This document shows, one piece after another, positions 34,152 to 45,436 of a DNA stretch of 64,000 nucleotides. The stretch comes from Branchiostoma floridae (taxonomy: Eukaryota > Chordata > Leptocardii > Amphioxiformes > Branchiostomatidae): contig NC_049981.1 in assembly GCF_000003815.2 (NCBI RefSeq), positions 6,532,445 to 6,596,444 on the forward strand. The letters run 5' to 3'. Made by a program: the position numbers and the translations under genes. The notes below the pieces were generated by a model. The model was not told the DNA's origin and made no database searches. It was given only the letters and a program-made list of their open reading frames with translations. Position 1 is the stretch's first letter; each line of letters opens with the position of its first letter.

Positions 34152-34579
34152 CTAGACGGTGTGAGTCCGCATGTGTTTCTTAAGATTTCCAAGCTGACTG
34201 AACTGCCTGCTGCACTCCTCACAACTGTAAGGTTTCTCCCCTGTGTGAGTCCGCATGTGTTTCTTAAGATTTCGCAGATCACTGAACTGCTTGCTGCAAT
34301 CCTCACAACTGTAGGGTTTCTCACCTGTGTGAGTCCGCATGTGGATTTTCAGCGCACCCAGCTGACAAAACTGCTTGCTACACTCCTCACACGTATAGGG
34401 TTTCTCACATGTGTGAGTCCGCACGTGTCTTTTCAGAGCAACCAGCTCGCTGAACTGCTTGCTGCACTCCTCACACTTGAAGGGCTTCTCCCCTGTGGAG
34501 TCCGCATGTGAATCTTCAGATGACCAGGTTGACTGAACTGCTTGCTGCATTCGTCACACGTGTAGGTCTATCACCTGTG
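34152..34579 (-). CDS. C2H2 zinc-finger exon (partial, with frameshifts)
   Basis: The minus strand encodes four intact C2H2 fingers (openings [40 protein letters not shown]; each ends H.RTH) joined by TGEKP linkers, one altered to CEKP. The frame ends after MRTHTV with a stop at 34152. A fifth finger upstream (34505-34579) is split by two 1-bp deletions, beside an N gap. Past the stop a degraded finger-like stretch continues to about 34055. Such arrays bind DNA in the nucleus. It is either a pseudogene or a gene damaged by poor sequence at a contig edge. Confidence 0.75.
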
Positions 34580-34679
34580 NNNNNNNNNNNNNNNNNNNNN
34601 NNNNNNNNNNNNNNNNNNNNNNNNNNNNNNNNNNNNNNNNNNNNNNNNNNNNNNNNNNNNNNNNNNNNNNNNNNNNNNN
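34580..34679. other. Assembly gap (100 N)
   Basis: A run of 100 N that cuts the zinc-finger exon. More fingers and the acceptor probably lie in it. Confidence 0.95.
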
Positions 34680-34810
34680 ATATAAATCCTTGTTTCGCAA
34701 TTCCAAAATTCACGGAATTGTTTAAAACATTTGTTTAGCAATCATTCTATAATTGCTTTTAGCTATTTCATCCTGCATTTTGAGATGGCAACATAAAAGA
34801 AAGTGGAAAC

Positions 34811-34959
34811 CTGCCTTGCATGTCATGAGTGCTGACTTCGTTGTCACTGGTGCTGAATGCTGATGAAGATGATGAAGAGGAAGGAGACAGGAGGCTGTTG
34901 GTTCTCTGTGCCTTCTCTATGGCCAATGGAGGCAGTTTCTCTCCTCCAGGGACCATGTT
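34811..34959 (-). CDS. Ser-rich internal exon, minus strand
   Basis: This 149-bp candidate exon follows an acceptor TGCTCTGTAG and ends before GTTTCC. It starts in phase 0 and ends in phase 2. It encodes NMVPGGEKLPPLAIEKAQR followed by a serine run (SSSSSSS) and SDNEVSTHDM. It lies between the coiled-coil exons (37367 onward, ending phase 0) and the zinc-finger exon (34579 down). Phase allows joining to the coiled-coil gene. A linker exon of the zinc-finger gene is equally possible. No known domain. Confidence 0.45.
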
Positions 34960-35007
34960 CTACAGAGCATACATGTACATTCAACAGTTAAAACAGTCCT
35001 GATAGTC

Positions 35008-35048
35008 ACTGATGAAAGATAACGGATGTTATCTGAAACGTCTGACCA
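35008..35048. repeat. Short hairpin with GAAACGTC tail motif
   Basis: CTGATGAAAGATAACGGATG followed by TTATCTGAAACGTCTGACC contains AGATAAC/GTTATCT. Similar GTCAT-GAAACGT phrases occur at 46205-46255 and a looser one near 35290. These look like 3' pieces of dispersed retroposons. Confidence 0.4.
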
Positions 35049-35049
35049 T

Positions 35050-37366
35050 TTACCAAAAATCATATTCAGTTGTTTTGAGTTTCAGTTTTGCTATTTGGCT
35101 AATCTTCAGTACAATCTAAGCTTTTTTGAAGCCATAGGGGCAGTGTGTTGATAATCTATTTTGTCTTTGGCATGGTATTGGAAGGCTATTGTAATAATAT
35201 GTAAATACTTTGATTTGTATGTTAAAGTTTGGGACTGTATCTGTAAGCAGCGACACCTGCAGTGCGATCTGAACCAGTCAGAAGTGCTCTGAGGAAGGTG
35301 ACAGACAGTCGCTCAGTTGTCGACTGAATAAAACACCAGGTTCTTTGTTATTCAGTACAGTTAAGGGTTGTTACAATTGATTACATTGATAGACAAGACT
35401 GTTCACAACTCGTACTAAACGGATCATGGAAAATTGGTGGTAACGTGTTGTTTGCCCCTGGACTTTGTTTCCTTTAATCTGTTCCAGTCCTAAGAATCAA
35501 AGCCTTACGTAAGGAGTTCAAAACCAAGGTCAAGGCTTTGACAAAGGTCAAGACTGTGTTGTGTGGGCCTGGAGGGATGAAGGATTTTGCTGGATTGCAG
35601 AATGGTGGTGTTGCTCCATTCTAAATTGGAGTTGTGTTAACCTTGACTTTAAACTGGGAAAATCATGCAAAACTTACAAGTACATATGACTTTAAAGACA
35701 AACAAGAGAACAAAACACACAAAGCGTAAAACATTTTTTTCCTTGAGTGCTTAACTACCAACACACTGCAGCTTCCCTGAGATACCCCGCACAGGGGGTG
35801 AGCAAAACATGTTTTGTCACACCAAGGAGGTCCTTTTGTAACCTCGTTGGTCACACTTGGTGTGAAGTACATGTACTTGAGCCTCCAGCATCGGTGGCAG
35901 GAAAGACCCCCGGTCATGGCTAAACCGAAAAGAGGGTTTGATTAATCCTGTAAAGGACCCACGGTCATGGCTTAGACCAAAACATGGGAAGATTTATCCT
36001 CCTGAGATAATCGCTTGCACCTGTAGGAAGACAGCAAGGCCATGGCTTGGCAAGAAGTACTAGGGTAACATCAATCTATTCTTTCCACTTGTGGAATGTG
36101 TCACAGGAATCTCCCAACATTTAAGCTTTGCAGAGAAGATTAATTTTAGCTTTGTGCAAAGGATCTTTTACAAGGGCTCCTCGGATGTGTCATAGGACTT
36201 TGAACAAAGCAACCCACTTTAAAAAGCATGGCATTGCAAAGACAACAGTGTCATTGGGATTTGAACAAAGCAAACCACTTTGCCAGCTCGAGACTTTGTC
36301 TATGATTTTTCTTTTTTTATTTGTTGTATTGGAAAATAGGACTGCTCAATGAGTAATTCCCCAGCAAATATTGGAGATAAAAATCATACATGTGTATTTA
36401 GATGAAGTAGTGGCTGCCATAGAAGCCCAATCAGCCAGAAAGCATCGCAATTTTCTACCCAACATCTGCTTGAAGGTCGTTCTGGAAGTCAATGACCCAG
36501 AGGTCAATACCTGCTGCAATGTAGGTCAAAGCCCAGCCTTGAGATTGTTGTGATGACAGACCAGTGATTTGCCATGTAATCAGTCCCCAGGCCTGTCATC
36601 GCTGCTGCTACTGTGCCAGGTTAGATTCAAGCCTGCTGGCCAGTTGTTGGACATAAGTGCTGCTATTAGATGGGGACTACAAATGTATGGCTTAGCCGAG
36701 AGGTTCAATGCAAGAGCTTAAACCAAGAAACATTACAGAATACATTAGACAGGTCATGTAAACATGTGGTTTGCTGATTGTTAACACCTCTTTTCTAATG
36801 GGTGTCCCTTAAAACACACTGTCTGTAACAGTTGAAGCCCATGGAAAAAGAAAGCTTGAAGCCCCTGGATAAAAGAGTTTGAGATTTTTGCTCAGTGTTA
36901 TTTTATATGTAATTTTGATTCAGCAGTTTTTTTTCTGGAGTACAGTGTATTCAAATTCCTAATCTCCTGGCAGATGTTGGGTCTACTGTCTTGGCTCAGT
37001 GTTTTATATCTTTATACTTTTCTGTCTTTGAGAATAAAAATACAAGGAGAGAAAAATAAGACCCCTAGTCATATAAGTCTCAAAAACATTGGAGATTATC
37101 AATTTCCTAAACCTAGAAACAAACAAACCAACCTCGGCATAGATGTAGGGTCTGGCTTTTGTCAATTTTTTTTGTCTAATATTAAAGGACAGGACAAGAG
37201 AAAAACAGGTTAACTGTACATATACCTACCTTCCTACCTACCTAGTCCCTTGACCGTCTGTCTCTTGCTATAGTCAGCCTTTCCTGCAGGTTGAGGGATG
37301 TCCACTCTCTGACTCTCTGATATAAGAAGCCTCAAAAACACACCAAAAATACTAACAAGTTCCTAC
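35050..37366. other. No gene recognised
   Basis: No splice-bounded exon with recognisable content. Weak local repeats occur: GGTCATGGCTTA-type phrases at 35905-36045 and AACAAAGCAAACCACTTT at 36200-36280. If the coiled-coil gene has further exons toward 34.8 kb, this is its intron. Confidence 0.4.
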
Positions 37367-37590
37367 CTTGAGTTGGTTGTACTTCCATCCCAGCTGCGTG
37401 GTGACCATGGAGTGCTTCAGGTCCAGCTCTCGCACCTGTCTGTCCATGATCCTCAGGTCCCGCTTTGTGGTCTCCATCTCCCGCTGGGTCTGCCCGACCT
37501 CCGCACCCTGCTTCTCTGCCACTGCCTCAAGCTCCTTCGCCGTTTTGCGCAGGCTTTCCAGCACCGACGCCTGCTTGCTGATGACCATGC
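37367..37590 (-). CDS. Secreted coiled-coil protein, exon 2
   Basis: This 224-bp exon on the minus strand begins after AACAAG and ends CTCAAG before GTAGGA. It encodes GMVISKQASVLESLRKTAKE through LGWKYNQLK, a heptad-rich helix. It enters with two bases that complete the phase-1 codon of exon 1, and leaves in phase 0. The acceptor has a poor pyrimidine tract. A partial duplicate of its first 19 bases lies at 37720-37740. The exon extends the coiled coil of exon 1 by about 75 residues. Confidence 0.65.
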
Positions 37591-37965
37591 CTTGTTTATT
37601 TGTTTGTATAAGGAATTTCCATTAGTCTTGACATACAAATGTACAACCACTTCTCTTCCTGGAGTCTTCTTCCATAAAATACTATTTGCGAAACGTTGTC
37701 ATACTAGCACTTATCACCCGCTTGCTGATGACCATGCCTTGTTTGTCGATGAAGATTAGACCTCCAGGTGATAGAATATGCCAAAAGCAGTTACTCAAGC
37801 AACTGGGTATGATTTTGGAAACGGCCAGATGTTTCAGATAGTATCCGCTATCTTTCGTCAGTGACACTTGCCTTGTATGTTTGTTTACTAAAGAATCTCC
37901 ATTAGTATTTTGATATACAACCGCTACTCATCCTGTAGTACTCTTCCATAAAATACAATAAATCA
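37590..37965. repeat. Local tandem duplication in coiled-coil gene intron
   Basis: TTCCATTAGTCTTGACATACAA...TCTTCCATAAAATAC (37617-37682) recurs in diverged form at 37898-37960, and TGCTTGCTGATGACCATGCC recurs at 37722. The unit is about 280 bp. The second copy includes the first bases of exon 2, giving a decoy acceptor. Confidence 0.6.
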
Positions 37966-38144
37966 TAATCTACTAAGTTACAACCACAATACAATAAATT
38001 ACACATTTAACATCAATCAATAACATCATTTAACAATATTACTTCGTAAAATGTGAACCTGAATATCATTTGTTGGGTTTCAGATGGTAAATGACAATTA
38101 ACATCAATCAATAACATTATCTAAAATCAACCAACAGCATTCAC

Positions 38145-38899
38145 CTTGCCCCTGGAAGAGGTCCCCCAGGCTGGTAAGGCGGCGTCTTTGCAGCGACAAC
38201 GTCTCGTTGACGTCGTGGAAGCTTCTCCTCAATGTCCTGATCTCATCGCTCTGCGAGGCGACCAGCTTGCCCAAGCTGCCAATAGAAACATCTCTCCTGG
38301 ACGGGTCCTTCTGAACTCCCGGGCGATCGTTAACGTGGAGCTGCGCGATGAGGGCGCTGTTTTCGATGAGCATGGCCTCCATGCTGCTGCCTTTCTCCTG
38401 CAACCTGTTCACCACGTCTCTCAGCATCTTGTTCTCTGTCTCCAGCTGGTCGATCTTCCTGGTCTGGTTCTGGATGATGTGGTCCAGGCTCCACCCATTA
38501 GCGCTTGCTCTCGGAATCAGAGGGGTCGTGGTCAGGATCTCCTGGACGGCGGACTGCCCCGACCACTTGCTCTTGAAGAGCGTGGCGCTAAGATCCGAGA
38601 ACGTCTTGAGCATCTGCTGCTGCTCCTTTTCGAGGCGGTCGTTCCGGTCTTGGAGGTCACGGATCTTGCCGGCCTGGCTTCGCAGCTGGCTCTTCAGTTT
38701 GTGGTTCTGGGCCTCGAAAACGTTGGTCTGGATGCGGAATTTCTTCTGCAGCTCTTCGTAGTGGTTTTCCAACATGGCGACTTTGTTGTGCAGGGTGCTG
38801 GGGTCCGATGGGGTGGTGAAGCGATGGGCCCATGCCGTCGTCTCCAGAGACAAACACATCACCAGGAATACAAGCTGTCCTGCCATCTTCAGTCACTGC
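38145..38899 (-). CDS. Secreted coiled-coil protein, exon 1
   Basis: Coding runs from ATG at 38886 down to 38145 (247 codons plus one base). A likely 5' UTR acceptor (TTTTACCAG) sits at 38900, so the exon starts at 38899. The first 20 residues, MAGQLVFLVMCLSLETTAWA, form a signal peptide. The rest is mostly charged heptads (TLHNKVAMLENHYEELQKKF; RKIDQLETENKMLRDVVNRL; SQSDEIRTLRRSFHDVNETL) with a break near TTTPLIPRASANG. The donor is CAAG/GTGAAT. N-terminal halves of fibrinogen-related or angiopoietin-like proteins look like this, but no fibrinogen domain is found, so I do not name it. Confidence 0.75.
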
Positions 38900-39516
38900 C
38901 TGGTAAAATAAGAACAAAATCAGTTGCGAGACTCGAGATACTGGTGACTGTAGCAGGCAAGTAGGTGAGATTGCGATAGAATCGCTGCCCAAAAATAGAT
39001 AAGAACAAAATTAGCTGTAATTTAGACCAGAAATACTTGTGACTATAGCTGGCAAAGATGTGCAAATTTTTGGCAAAAAAGCCAAGACATCCCCATGTTC
39101 TTCTTGGCATTGCTTCTATATATAGCTATTGCTGCCAACATGCAGAATTTGCAGCTCTCCCCCTCTCTGTCTGTCTCTCTCTCTCTCTTTCCTTATATTA
39201 TACTAGTATCTATATGGTGAGACTGGCTGGCACATACATAGCTTCATTTGTCATGATTATCAGCATCTTTCAGTTGCCAACAAAACAGCAGGACAGAAGC
39301 CTAAATGCCTTCACCTTTGTGCTGTAATCTCAGTCCAATATTGCTCTATGTCAGCTTAGCCAAAAATGTACAGCACCTGCAACTATTTTGATAGCTTCGT
39401 GCTACCGTGCAGGTTTTGGATGTCGTGACAATTTTCGAGGAAACGAAGAGGAGGAAGGGACTTGGCTACTGCACAAAGTCTGTTATACGAAGACGAAGCC
39501 ACACCTGTTATGTTCT

Positions 39517-39616
39517 NNNNNNNNNNNNNNNNNNNNNNNNNNNNNNNNNNNNNNNNNNNNNNNNNNNNNNNNNNNNNNNNNNNNNNNNNNNNNNNNNNNN
39601 NNNNNNNNNNNNNNNN
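39517..39616. other. Assembly gap (100 N)
   Basis: A run of 100 N in intergenic sequence, just left of a MITE. Confidence 0.95.
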
Positions 39617-39720
39617 GGACAAACTAGTACCATACGGCGCCTTTGAGTTGTTTATACCCCCTTTCCACTAGGACGGCGCTCTCGCCGCACTCTCTCTGCG
39701 ACCTAAAATTTTACTTCCTC

Positions 39721-39763
<43 letters not shown>

Positions 39764-40215
39764 TTTCTTCTCAGTCACAATTAAACGTTTTGTATAATAT
39801 ACCCAGTGTGAAAGCAAAGGTTACACATATCCTATTGTAGCGGTCGCAGTGAGAGCGCAGCGCGATCGCCGTCCAGTGCAAAAGGGGCCTTACTAGGTGT
39901 GCACAAGTCAGTAGATGCAGATTTCGTACTTTTTCACAGACACAGCAAAATGATTATTAAACAAACTAGTACCAGCCACGCCTTTTGAATAATAGTTGTT
40001 TACTAGGTATGCACAAGTCAGTAAATAGTGATTTCGTACTTTTCTTTTTACAAAGACACAGCAAAATGATTACAGTTTTAGACAAACTAGTACCAGCCAC
40101 GACATTTTGAACCTGCGCAATTCAGTAGAATTTGATGCAGATTTCGTACTATTCTTTTCACAAAGGCACAGAAAAATAATTATTAGACAAACAAGTGGCA
40201 TACCGCGCACTTAAT
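39617..40215. repeat. About 120-bp tandem repeat hosting a MITE
   Basis: Diverged units share GACAAACTAGTACCA, ACTAGGTATGCACAAGTCAG and GATTTCGTACT...CACAGCAAAATGATTA. Units can be followed at about 39617, 39965 and 40080, with a partial one to 40200. The MITE at 39655-39889 interrupts the first unit. Confidence 0.65.
39655..39889. mobile_element. MITE family H, copy 3 (with ATC microsatellite)
   Basis: 235 bp, TIR CCCCCTTTCCACTAGGACGG with the inverted match GCCGTCCAGTGCAAAAGGGG. TTA is at 39652-39654 and 39890-39892. An (ATC)14-like microsatellite replaces part of the interior. The uninterrupted site TTGTTTACTAGG is present in the next tandem unit (about 40000), confirming insertion at TTA. 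Confidence 0.85.
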
Positions 40216-40599
40216 AACTACCTAGTTGTTGACAAGGCAACCTCACGTAGACACCACAGATGAAGTCTGTTACATGCAGTGGGTAGGTAAACTCTAAGAT
40301 AGACAGATATAAAAGCTAGCTGTCTTTAGCCATTTACGATTTTTGACCAACGTTCTTAGCTTGGATTAATAGACATACATAGGGCGACTCCTGTCTACTA
40401 TATCCTACTTTGATAATAACTAACTTAGTCTTCATGAATGTCATGCGTTTTTTTTTGCTGTGGGATTTATTCATAATGGGGATATAGATCCAGTTATCGA
40501 CAATGAACTTGTTACGTAAATGTTTTTTTCTCCGGGGGTTATGATATGTCCACTGCTTCTTTCTCAGTTATCAGTTTCTAAATTTTTACTCTCTCCACT

Positions 40600-41350
40600 A
40601 GCTCATTATCTTCGCCAGAAGATTATAAGATTGCTTACTTGGGTCTGTATGTAGGTCAACAGCATATAAGTCGAGAAATTGTGGATGGAACTTTTTGATT
40701 TTTTGTAGGTGTGTAGCGGTTGTCGAAAGGCATGCCTAGTTTGAAAATGGTTTACCTGGCGTTTTCCTACGGCACAGCAGCGAGCTTTGTATTTTTTCGA
40801 GGTTTGTGTCGAGAAGCATAACTCAAAATGCAGCTGGGTGATTTCTACAATATTTGGCAGGTGTGTAGCGGTTGTGTAAAGGATTGTCATGTGCGAGAAT
40901 GGTTTAGCTAGCTTTTACCTATGGTGCTGTAGCTGGCTTTATATGTAATTGCGTTTGTCTGTTAACACGATAACTCGAGATGTTCTACATGGATGCTAAT
41001 GATATTTTGTTGATAGGTAGGGGACACAGAAAGGAAGGTCAAGTTCGATAATGGGCCTCCTAGCGACTTGTTTTGGTACTGCAAGTGAGCGTCAAAGCTT
41101 GCGCCTAAATTTTCCAGAAGTGCCATGTTCATGATTTTTAAGTGGTGGATAGCTGTTGGGACTAGGAGTGAATGGTGTAATTTTGGGCCCCCTAGCAGCT
41201 TGTTTGGAACTGCAGTGGGTCTTATAGTTTGTAACTTTTAAGAAGGATAACTGCAGAGGGGATTGATGGATATTCTTTGCTTTTGGTGGGTAGGTACTTA
41301 GGGTGATTATCAACATAATGAGATGCTAATTATGTAAATCGCGATCTACT
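40600..41350. repeat. Dispersed relative of the EGF-gene intron repeat
   Basis: It shares, in order, GTCTGTTAACACGATAACTC, GGTCAAGTTCGATAATGGGC, CCTAGCGACTTG, GATTTTTAAGTGGTGGATAG, CCCCCTAGCAGCTTGTTTGG, AACTGCAG and ATGCTAATTATGTAAATC with 7870-8300. Divergence is much higher than among the gene-internal copies. Confidence 0.7.
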
Positions 41351-42079
41351 TAATATAATTACTTTGGGATTCTTATCATGGAGAGAAGCACATCCCTTAC
41401 AAAAGTGGTGTGCAGTGCAATATGACACTGGCACCATTGTCACCCTAGTCCAGCACTAATGTGTGGACCATTAATCATCATTTATCATTCAAGCCCTTCA
41501 GACAGAAGCAGAAGCCTGATCTCATTTCCCTGACAAGGGCCAGTCACACCAAATTAACCCCCTGCCCTCAGTCTCAGGAATAGCACAGACAAATCAAAGG
41601 TAGAGCAGAACTAATCGTCATGCCATGGCAGGGTGTTACACGCCCGCCCGTTTGAGGCATAAGACATGGTCACATAAAAAAAGATTTAAACATCGCAGTG
41701 GGCCAAATCAGGCTGTCAAAGGTGCCAACGTAATCCTCATGTGTTGTTCGATCGCCTACAGTACGCTTAATGATTCAAATACTATTTCGGCATGAGATTT
41801 GAAGAGTCAAAGTTGGCCTTCAAACTGGCTGTTTTTGCCTGATTTTGGCCTCGATTTCGCACTGCATGGGGGTTTCCGTGCAACCGATTACGACAATATC
41901 ATATACTTGTGCTAGGTTGTAGAGGAGGATCTAAGTAAGGCTTATGAATATACTAGTAGTCTAGATATGTACCCATGCCTCAGTGAAATTAAGATTGTAA
42001 AGGGACTCTTGACGATAGTATGTTTGGGCTTGCCGAACGTTTTTCAAGATATCGTCTCAGCCCACACGGCAAATCTGCC

Positions 42080-42194
42080 AAGTTCTGAGGTCCCCTCTCA
42101 CGAACTCATATTAATGACTGAGCTCAATGTTGGCAAGATCAAATCCATAGTTATTGGAAGCCGGCACAAACTAAAACATAAACAAGCCTTATAG
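42080..42194 (+). mobile_element. Short LINE RT relic
   Basis: Encodes ELNVGKIKSIVIGSRHKLKHKQ, matching the post-catalytic segment of L2/CR1-type reverse transcriptases (LN..KTK.MVIG.R.K). Nothing recognisable extends it on either side. Confidence 0.45.
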
Positions 42195-42214
42195 CTTTAC
42201 ATTATAACGTTCTT

Positions 42215-42740
42215 ACAGCGCTTTTATATAAGTGTGTCATTTTAATGACACAGACAGTCCTCTGAACACGTATTTTTGCTATTACTATGTTTTATATAGT
42301 TTTTACAGCGCTTTTCTATAAGTGTGTCATTTTAATGACACAGTCTTCTAAACACGTATTTTTGCTAAATTATTACTCTGTTTTATAAATTTTTTACAGC
42401 GCTTTTCTATAAGTGTGTCATTCTAATGACACAGTCTTCTGAACACGTTTTTTTGCTATTACATGTACTCTGTTTTAAAACGTTTTTACAGCGCTTTTCT
42501 AGAAGTGTGTCATTCTAAAGACTGAACACGATATTTCGCTATTACTCTGTTTTATCATGTTTTTACAGCGCTTTTCTATAGTGTCATTTTAATGACACAG
42601 TCTTGTGAACACGTTTTTTTGCTATTGCTCTGTTTTATGTTTTTACTGCGCTTTTCTATAACTTTGTCATTCTAAAGACACAGTCTTCTGAACACGTATT
42701 TTTGCTATCACTGTGTTTTATAAAGTTTTTACAGCGACTG
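42215..42740. repeat. Minisatellite with embedded hairpin, 77-92-bp period
   Basis: Seven starts of TTTTTACAGCGCTTTTCTAT or variants (near 42214, 42301, 42392, 42483, 42562, 42641 and 42725). Each unit carries GTGTCATTTTAATGACAC, a perfect palindrome in several copies, then GAACACGTATTTTTGCTATT. Confidence 0.8.
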
Positions 42741-43335
42741 TGTAAAATACCTCTGACTTAACTCGCGATTGCAAAACTTTACTTACTATTTTCATGAGAT
42801 GGACACAAACATTCACCAAGGCAGGGCCGTAACAATCCTTAAGTATGACCCTTAGATAACCATTAGATGACCTTTTATCTAATATATAGGCCAGTCACTC
42901 AAAGTTTGTTTATTATTTCTTTTTTACGAAAAGACTGCAATGTACATTTTGTAGAGTGAAATCTTATATAAAACTAAAGACCTAGCCTAACCTAGCCTAA
43001 CTAAAGACCTTACATCCAGCTTTGCTATATTAACATCTCGTATTAAGCTGTATTTGGTGCTTAGCCGGCCCATTATAGCCATAATTACATACATTAATCA
43101 TTAAAAAACAACGACCTTCGATAAAAAATGTTTATTTGGCGAAGATGTGTGTTCGAGGAACTCTAGTTGTATCTTAAGCTCAATGAATTTCAAAGATAAG
43201 GAACTATTTTCCTTTTACGTTCAGTTATGTTGTCTTAGAAATCACATCCTGCATCATATTTTACTATAGTATCGAAGAAGCACGAATCCAATTTTGATTC
43301 CTGTGCGTAGCTTTAAAGAAGATAACAGTATATCG

Positions 43336-43860
43336 GGGGGGGGGGGGGGGGGATCGGGATGGGGGTGGGTCCGGAGGTGGGGGGGGGGGGGGGGGGGTCT
43401 AGGGAGGGTGGGGGGGGGGGGGCGCTGCGGGGGGGGCTCGATTGGAGGGGGGGGGGGGGGGGCGGGGGGGCTGGGCCTTGGCGGGGGGGGGCGGGGGGGG
43501 TGGGGGGGCGGGGGGAAAGGGCGGGGGGGGCGGGATGGGGGGTTGGGGGGGGGGGGCTGGGGATGGGTGGGGAGGAGGGGGCGGGGGGGGTCTGGGCTCA
43601 GGGGGGGGGGCGGGGGGGGGGGGGGAGGGGGGGGGTTTGGGCGGGGGGGGGGGGGGGGTAATCTGGGGGGGGGGGGGGGGGGGGGGGGGGGGTGTGCGGG
43701 GGTGGAGGGGGGTGGCAGGGGGGGGGGATGGGGGCGGGCGGGGGGGGGGTGGGGGGGGCGGGGGGGGGCGAGGGGGGCGGAGGGCGGGGGGGGGTTGGCT
43801 GGGGGGGGGGGGGGGGAAGGTAGGGGGGGGGGCAGGGGGTACCGGGGGGGGGAGATGGGT
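43336..43860. repeat. Poly-G / G-quadruplex-prone tract
   Basis: About 520 bp of almost pure G on the plus strand with scattered C, T and A. Open frames through it are low-complexity Gly-rich or Pro-rich artefacts. The run lengths are likely unreliable and some of the tract may be sequencing artefact. Confidence 0.85.
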
Positions 43861-44034
43861 GCGAGTCTAAGGTGCGACGCAACTCCGGGTATGTTGCAGA
43901 ATTATCACGAGACTCAATGGCCGACCGGGAGGACGTCCCCAAGGGGGGGCGAGGGGGGCTAAGACACAGTTCAGCCCTTGGAAACTGCCTTTGCCCACAT
44001 AGATCTGTTTTGGGGATCACGCTGCACGGGCGCT

Positions 44035-44508
44035 AAAGGTGAACTCTCACTGTGTTTGGGGCACCTCTGCGACACTGCGGGGCTCGTTCACTGCGGCACT
44101 GTTTTGTTATTTTCGCGATTTTTAATGATTTAGATACTGCGTATGACTTAGAAGACAACACGATACACAAAATGGAAGAAAACTCGTTCTTTATCTCTGA
44201 AATTCGTTGAGTCATCTACGAACCCCGCAGTGCCGCATCGGTGCCCCAAATGCAGTAAAGGTGCACTCTCACCGTACTTGGGGCACGCTTGCGGCATTAT
44301 GGGGTTCGAAAAATACTCAGCGAATTTAAGAGATAAAGAGCGAATTTTCTATTTTTTTGTGTATTGTGTCGTCTTATAAGTCCTACTTTTACGTATTACG
44401 CAATATATAAACTACAAAAATCAGAGAAAATATTAACAAAACAGTCACACAGTGAACTAACCCCACAATGCCGCAAGTGTGCCCCAAGTCCTGTGAGAGT
44501 GCACTTTG
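44035..44508. mobile_element. Two adjacent MITE copies (family G)
   Basis: The first is about 44035-44257 and the second 44257-44508, sharing AAAGGTG.ACTCTCAC ends. The second has the right end GTGAGAGTGCACTTT, the inverse of its left end. TIRs continue through GGGGCAC, GCGGCA and GGGGTTCG or their complements. A partial third copy lies at 55480-55562 (CGTTGAGTCATCTACGAACC, CAGTGCCGCACCGGTGCCCC). Confidence 0.7.
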
Positions 44509-44571
44509 AGAGTCCACGTTAAGCGATCCCTGTCTAGTGGAAAGTGAAAGACGAGTCAAGTCTAGTCTAAA

Positions 44572-45436
44572 GTGAAAGATGAGTCTCCACTTGAGTTACA
44601 TGTGGGTGGGTCACCGTGGGTGGGGTGGGGCGAGTCGAAGCTTGTCTGCCGTTTTGCACATAAGCGTCACGGGTGCTTAAATCCGGGGTATTTTCTTCCT
44701 TGTTGCCTGCATGTCATTGCTGTTACACAAGAACATGAATGGGTTACACATCTGCAAGATATACTATGCAGGCATGGTTTCCAAAATGTTTGGCTAAACC
44801 CTAATGTCGATGCCAAATATTTTGGAAACATGTTTAAGGAACGCCTAAAGGACACATTTCTTTCGAACTGGAGACAAAAGATAAGAAACTTTAGTAAACT
44901 GGCAACATTAAGACAACCTTCGCTCTAGAAAATTACCTATTATCAATTCAAAGCAGATTATTTACTAATAGCATAACAAAACTAAGGATTGGAGCACATG
45001 CTTTGGAAATTGAAAAGGGTCGTCACAAAAATATACCAGCTGAAAAGAGAATGTGTCCCATCTGCAAAGACAGTATTGAAGATGAGATGAATATCATTTC
45101 ATGATGATATGCCTTTATTACGATGAAGAAAGGAAAAAGTTATTGACCATGTATAACAACGGAAGAACATTACCTAAAACAAGCAGAGAAATATTCGATG
45201 TACTTCTATCATGTCCTGACTCCATATCTGTGCACGTAGGCCAATATATCTATAATGCTATGCAAAAGAGATAGAGACAGTGCTTTAACAATGTGAAATA
45301 CACAATGCCGCCATATTTTCTATCATGTTAGACTAGTATACTGATGTAAGTAGTTTGTAGTTGTTAGTTATACGTAATTTGCCATACATTGTACCTGTTA
45401 CAATCGTTGTGCAATAAACTTGACTTGACTTGACTT
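44572..45436 (+). mobile_element. LINE 3' end with (TTGAC)n tail
   Basis: Frames encode TQEHEWVTHLQDILCRHGFQ, NMFKERLKDTFLSNWRQKI, then SIQSRLFTNSITKLRIGAHA and MCPICKDSIEDEMN (terminal Cys-rich motif). The end is GCAATAAACTTGACTTGACT. A stop at 44926 and later frameshifts make it inactive. It is the plus-strand counterpart of the LINE type seen at 27060-27950. Confidence 0.75.

Noticed and set aside
38146-38964. 272-codon plus-strand frame opposite the coiled-coil exon
   Set aside because: It is the antisense of the coiled-coil exon. The minus-strand reading has a signal peptide, heptads and splice sites.
43294-44020. Long Gly-rich (plus) and Pro-rich (minus) open frames
   Set aside because: They are by-products of the poly-G tract, have no domain, and lie in a stretch likely to have unreliable run lengths.
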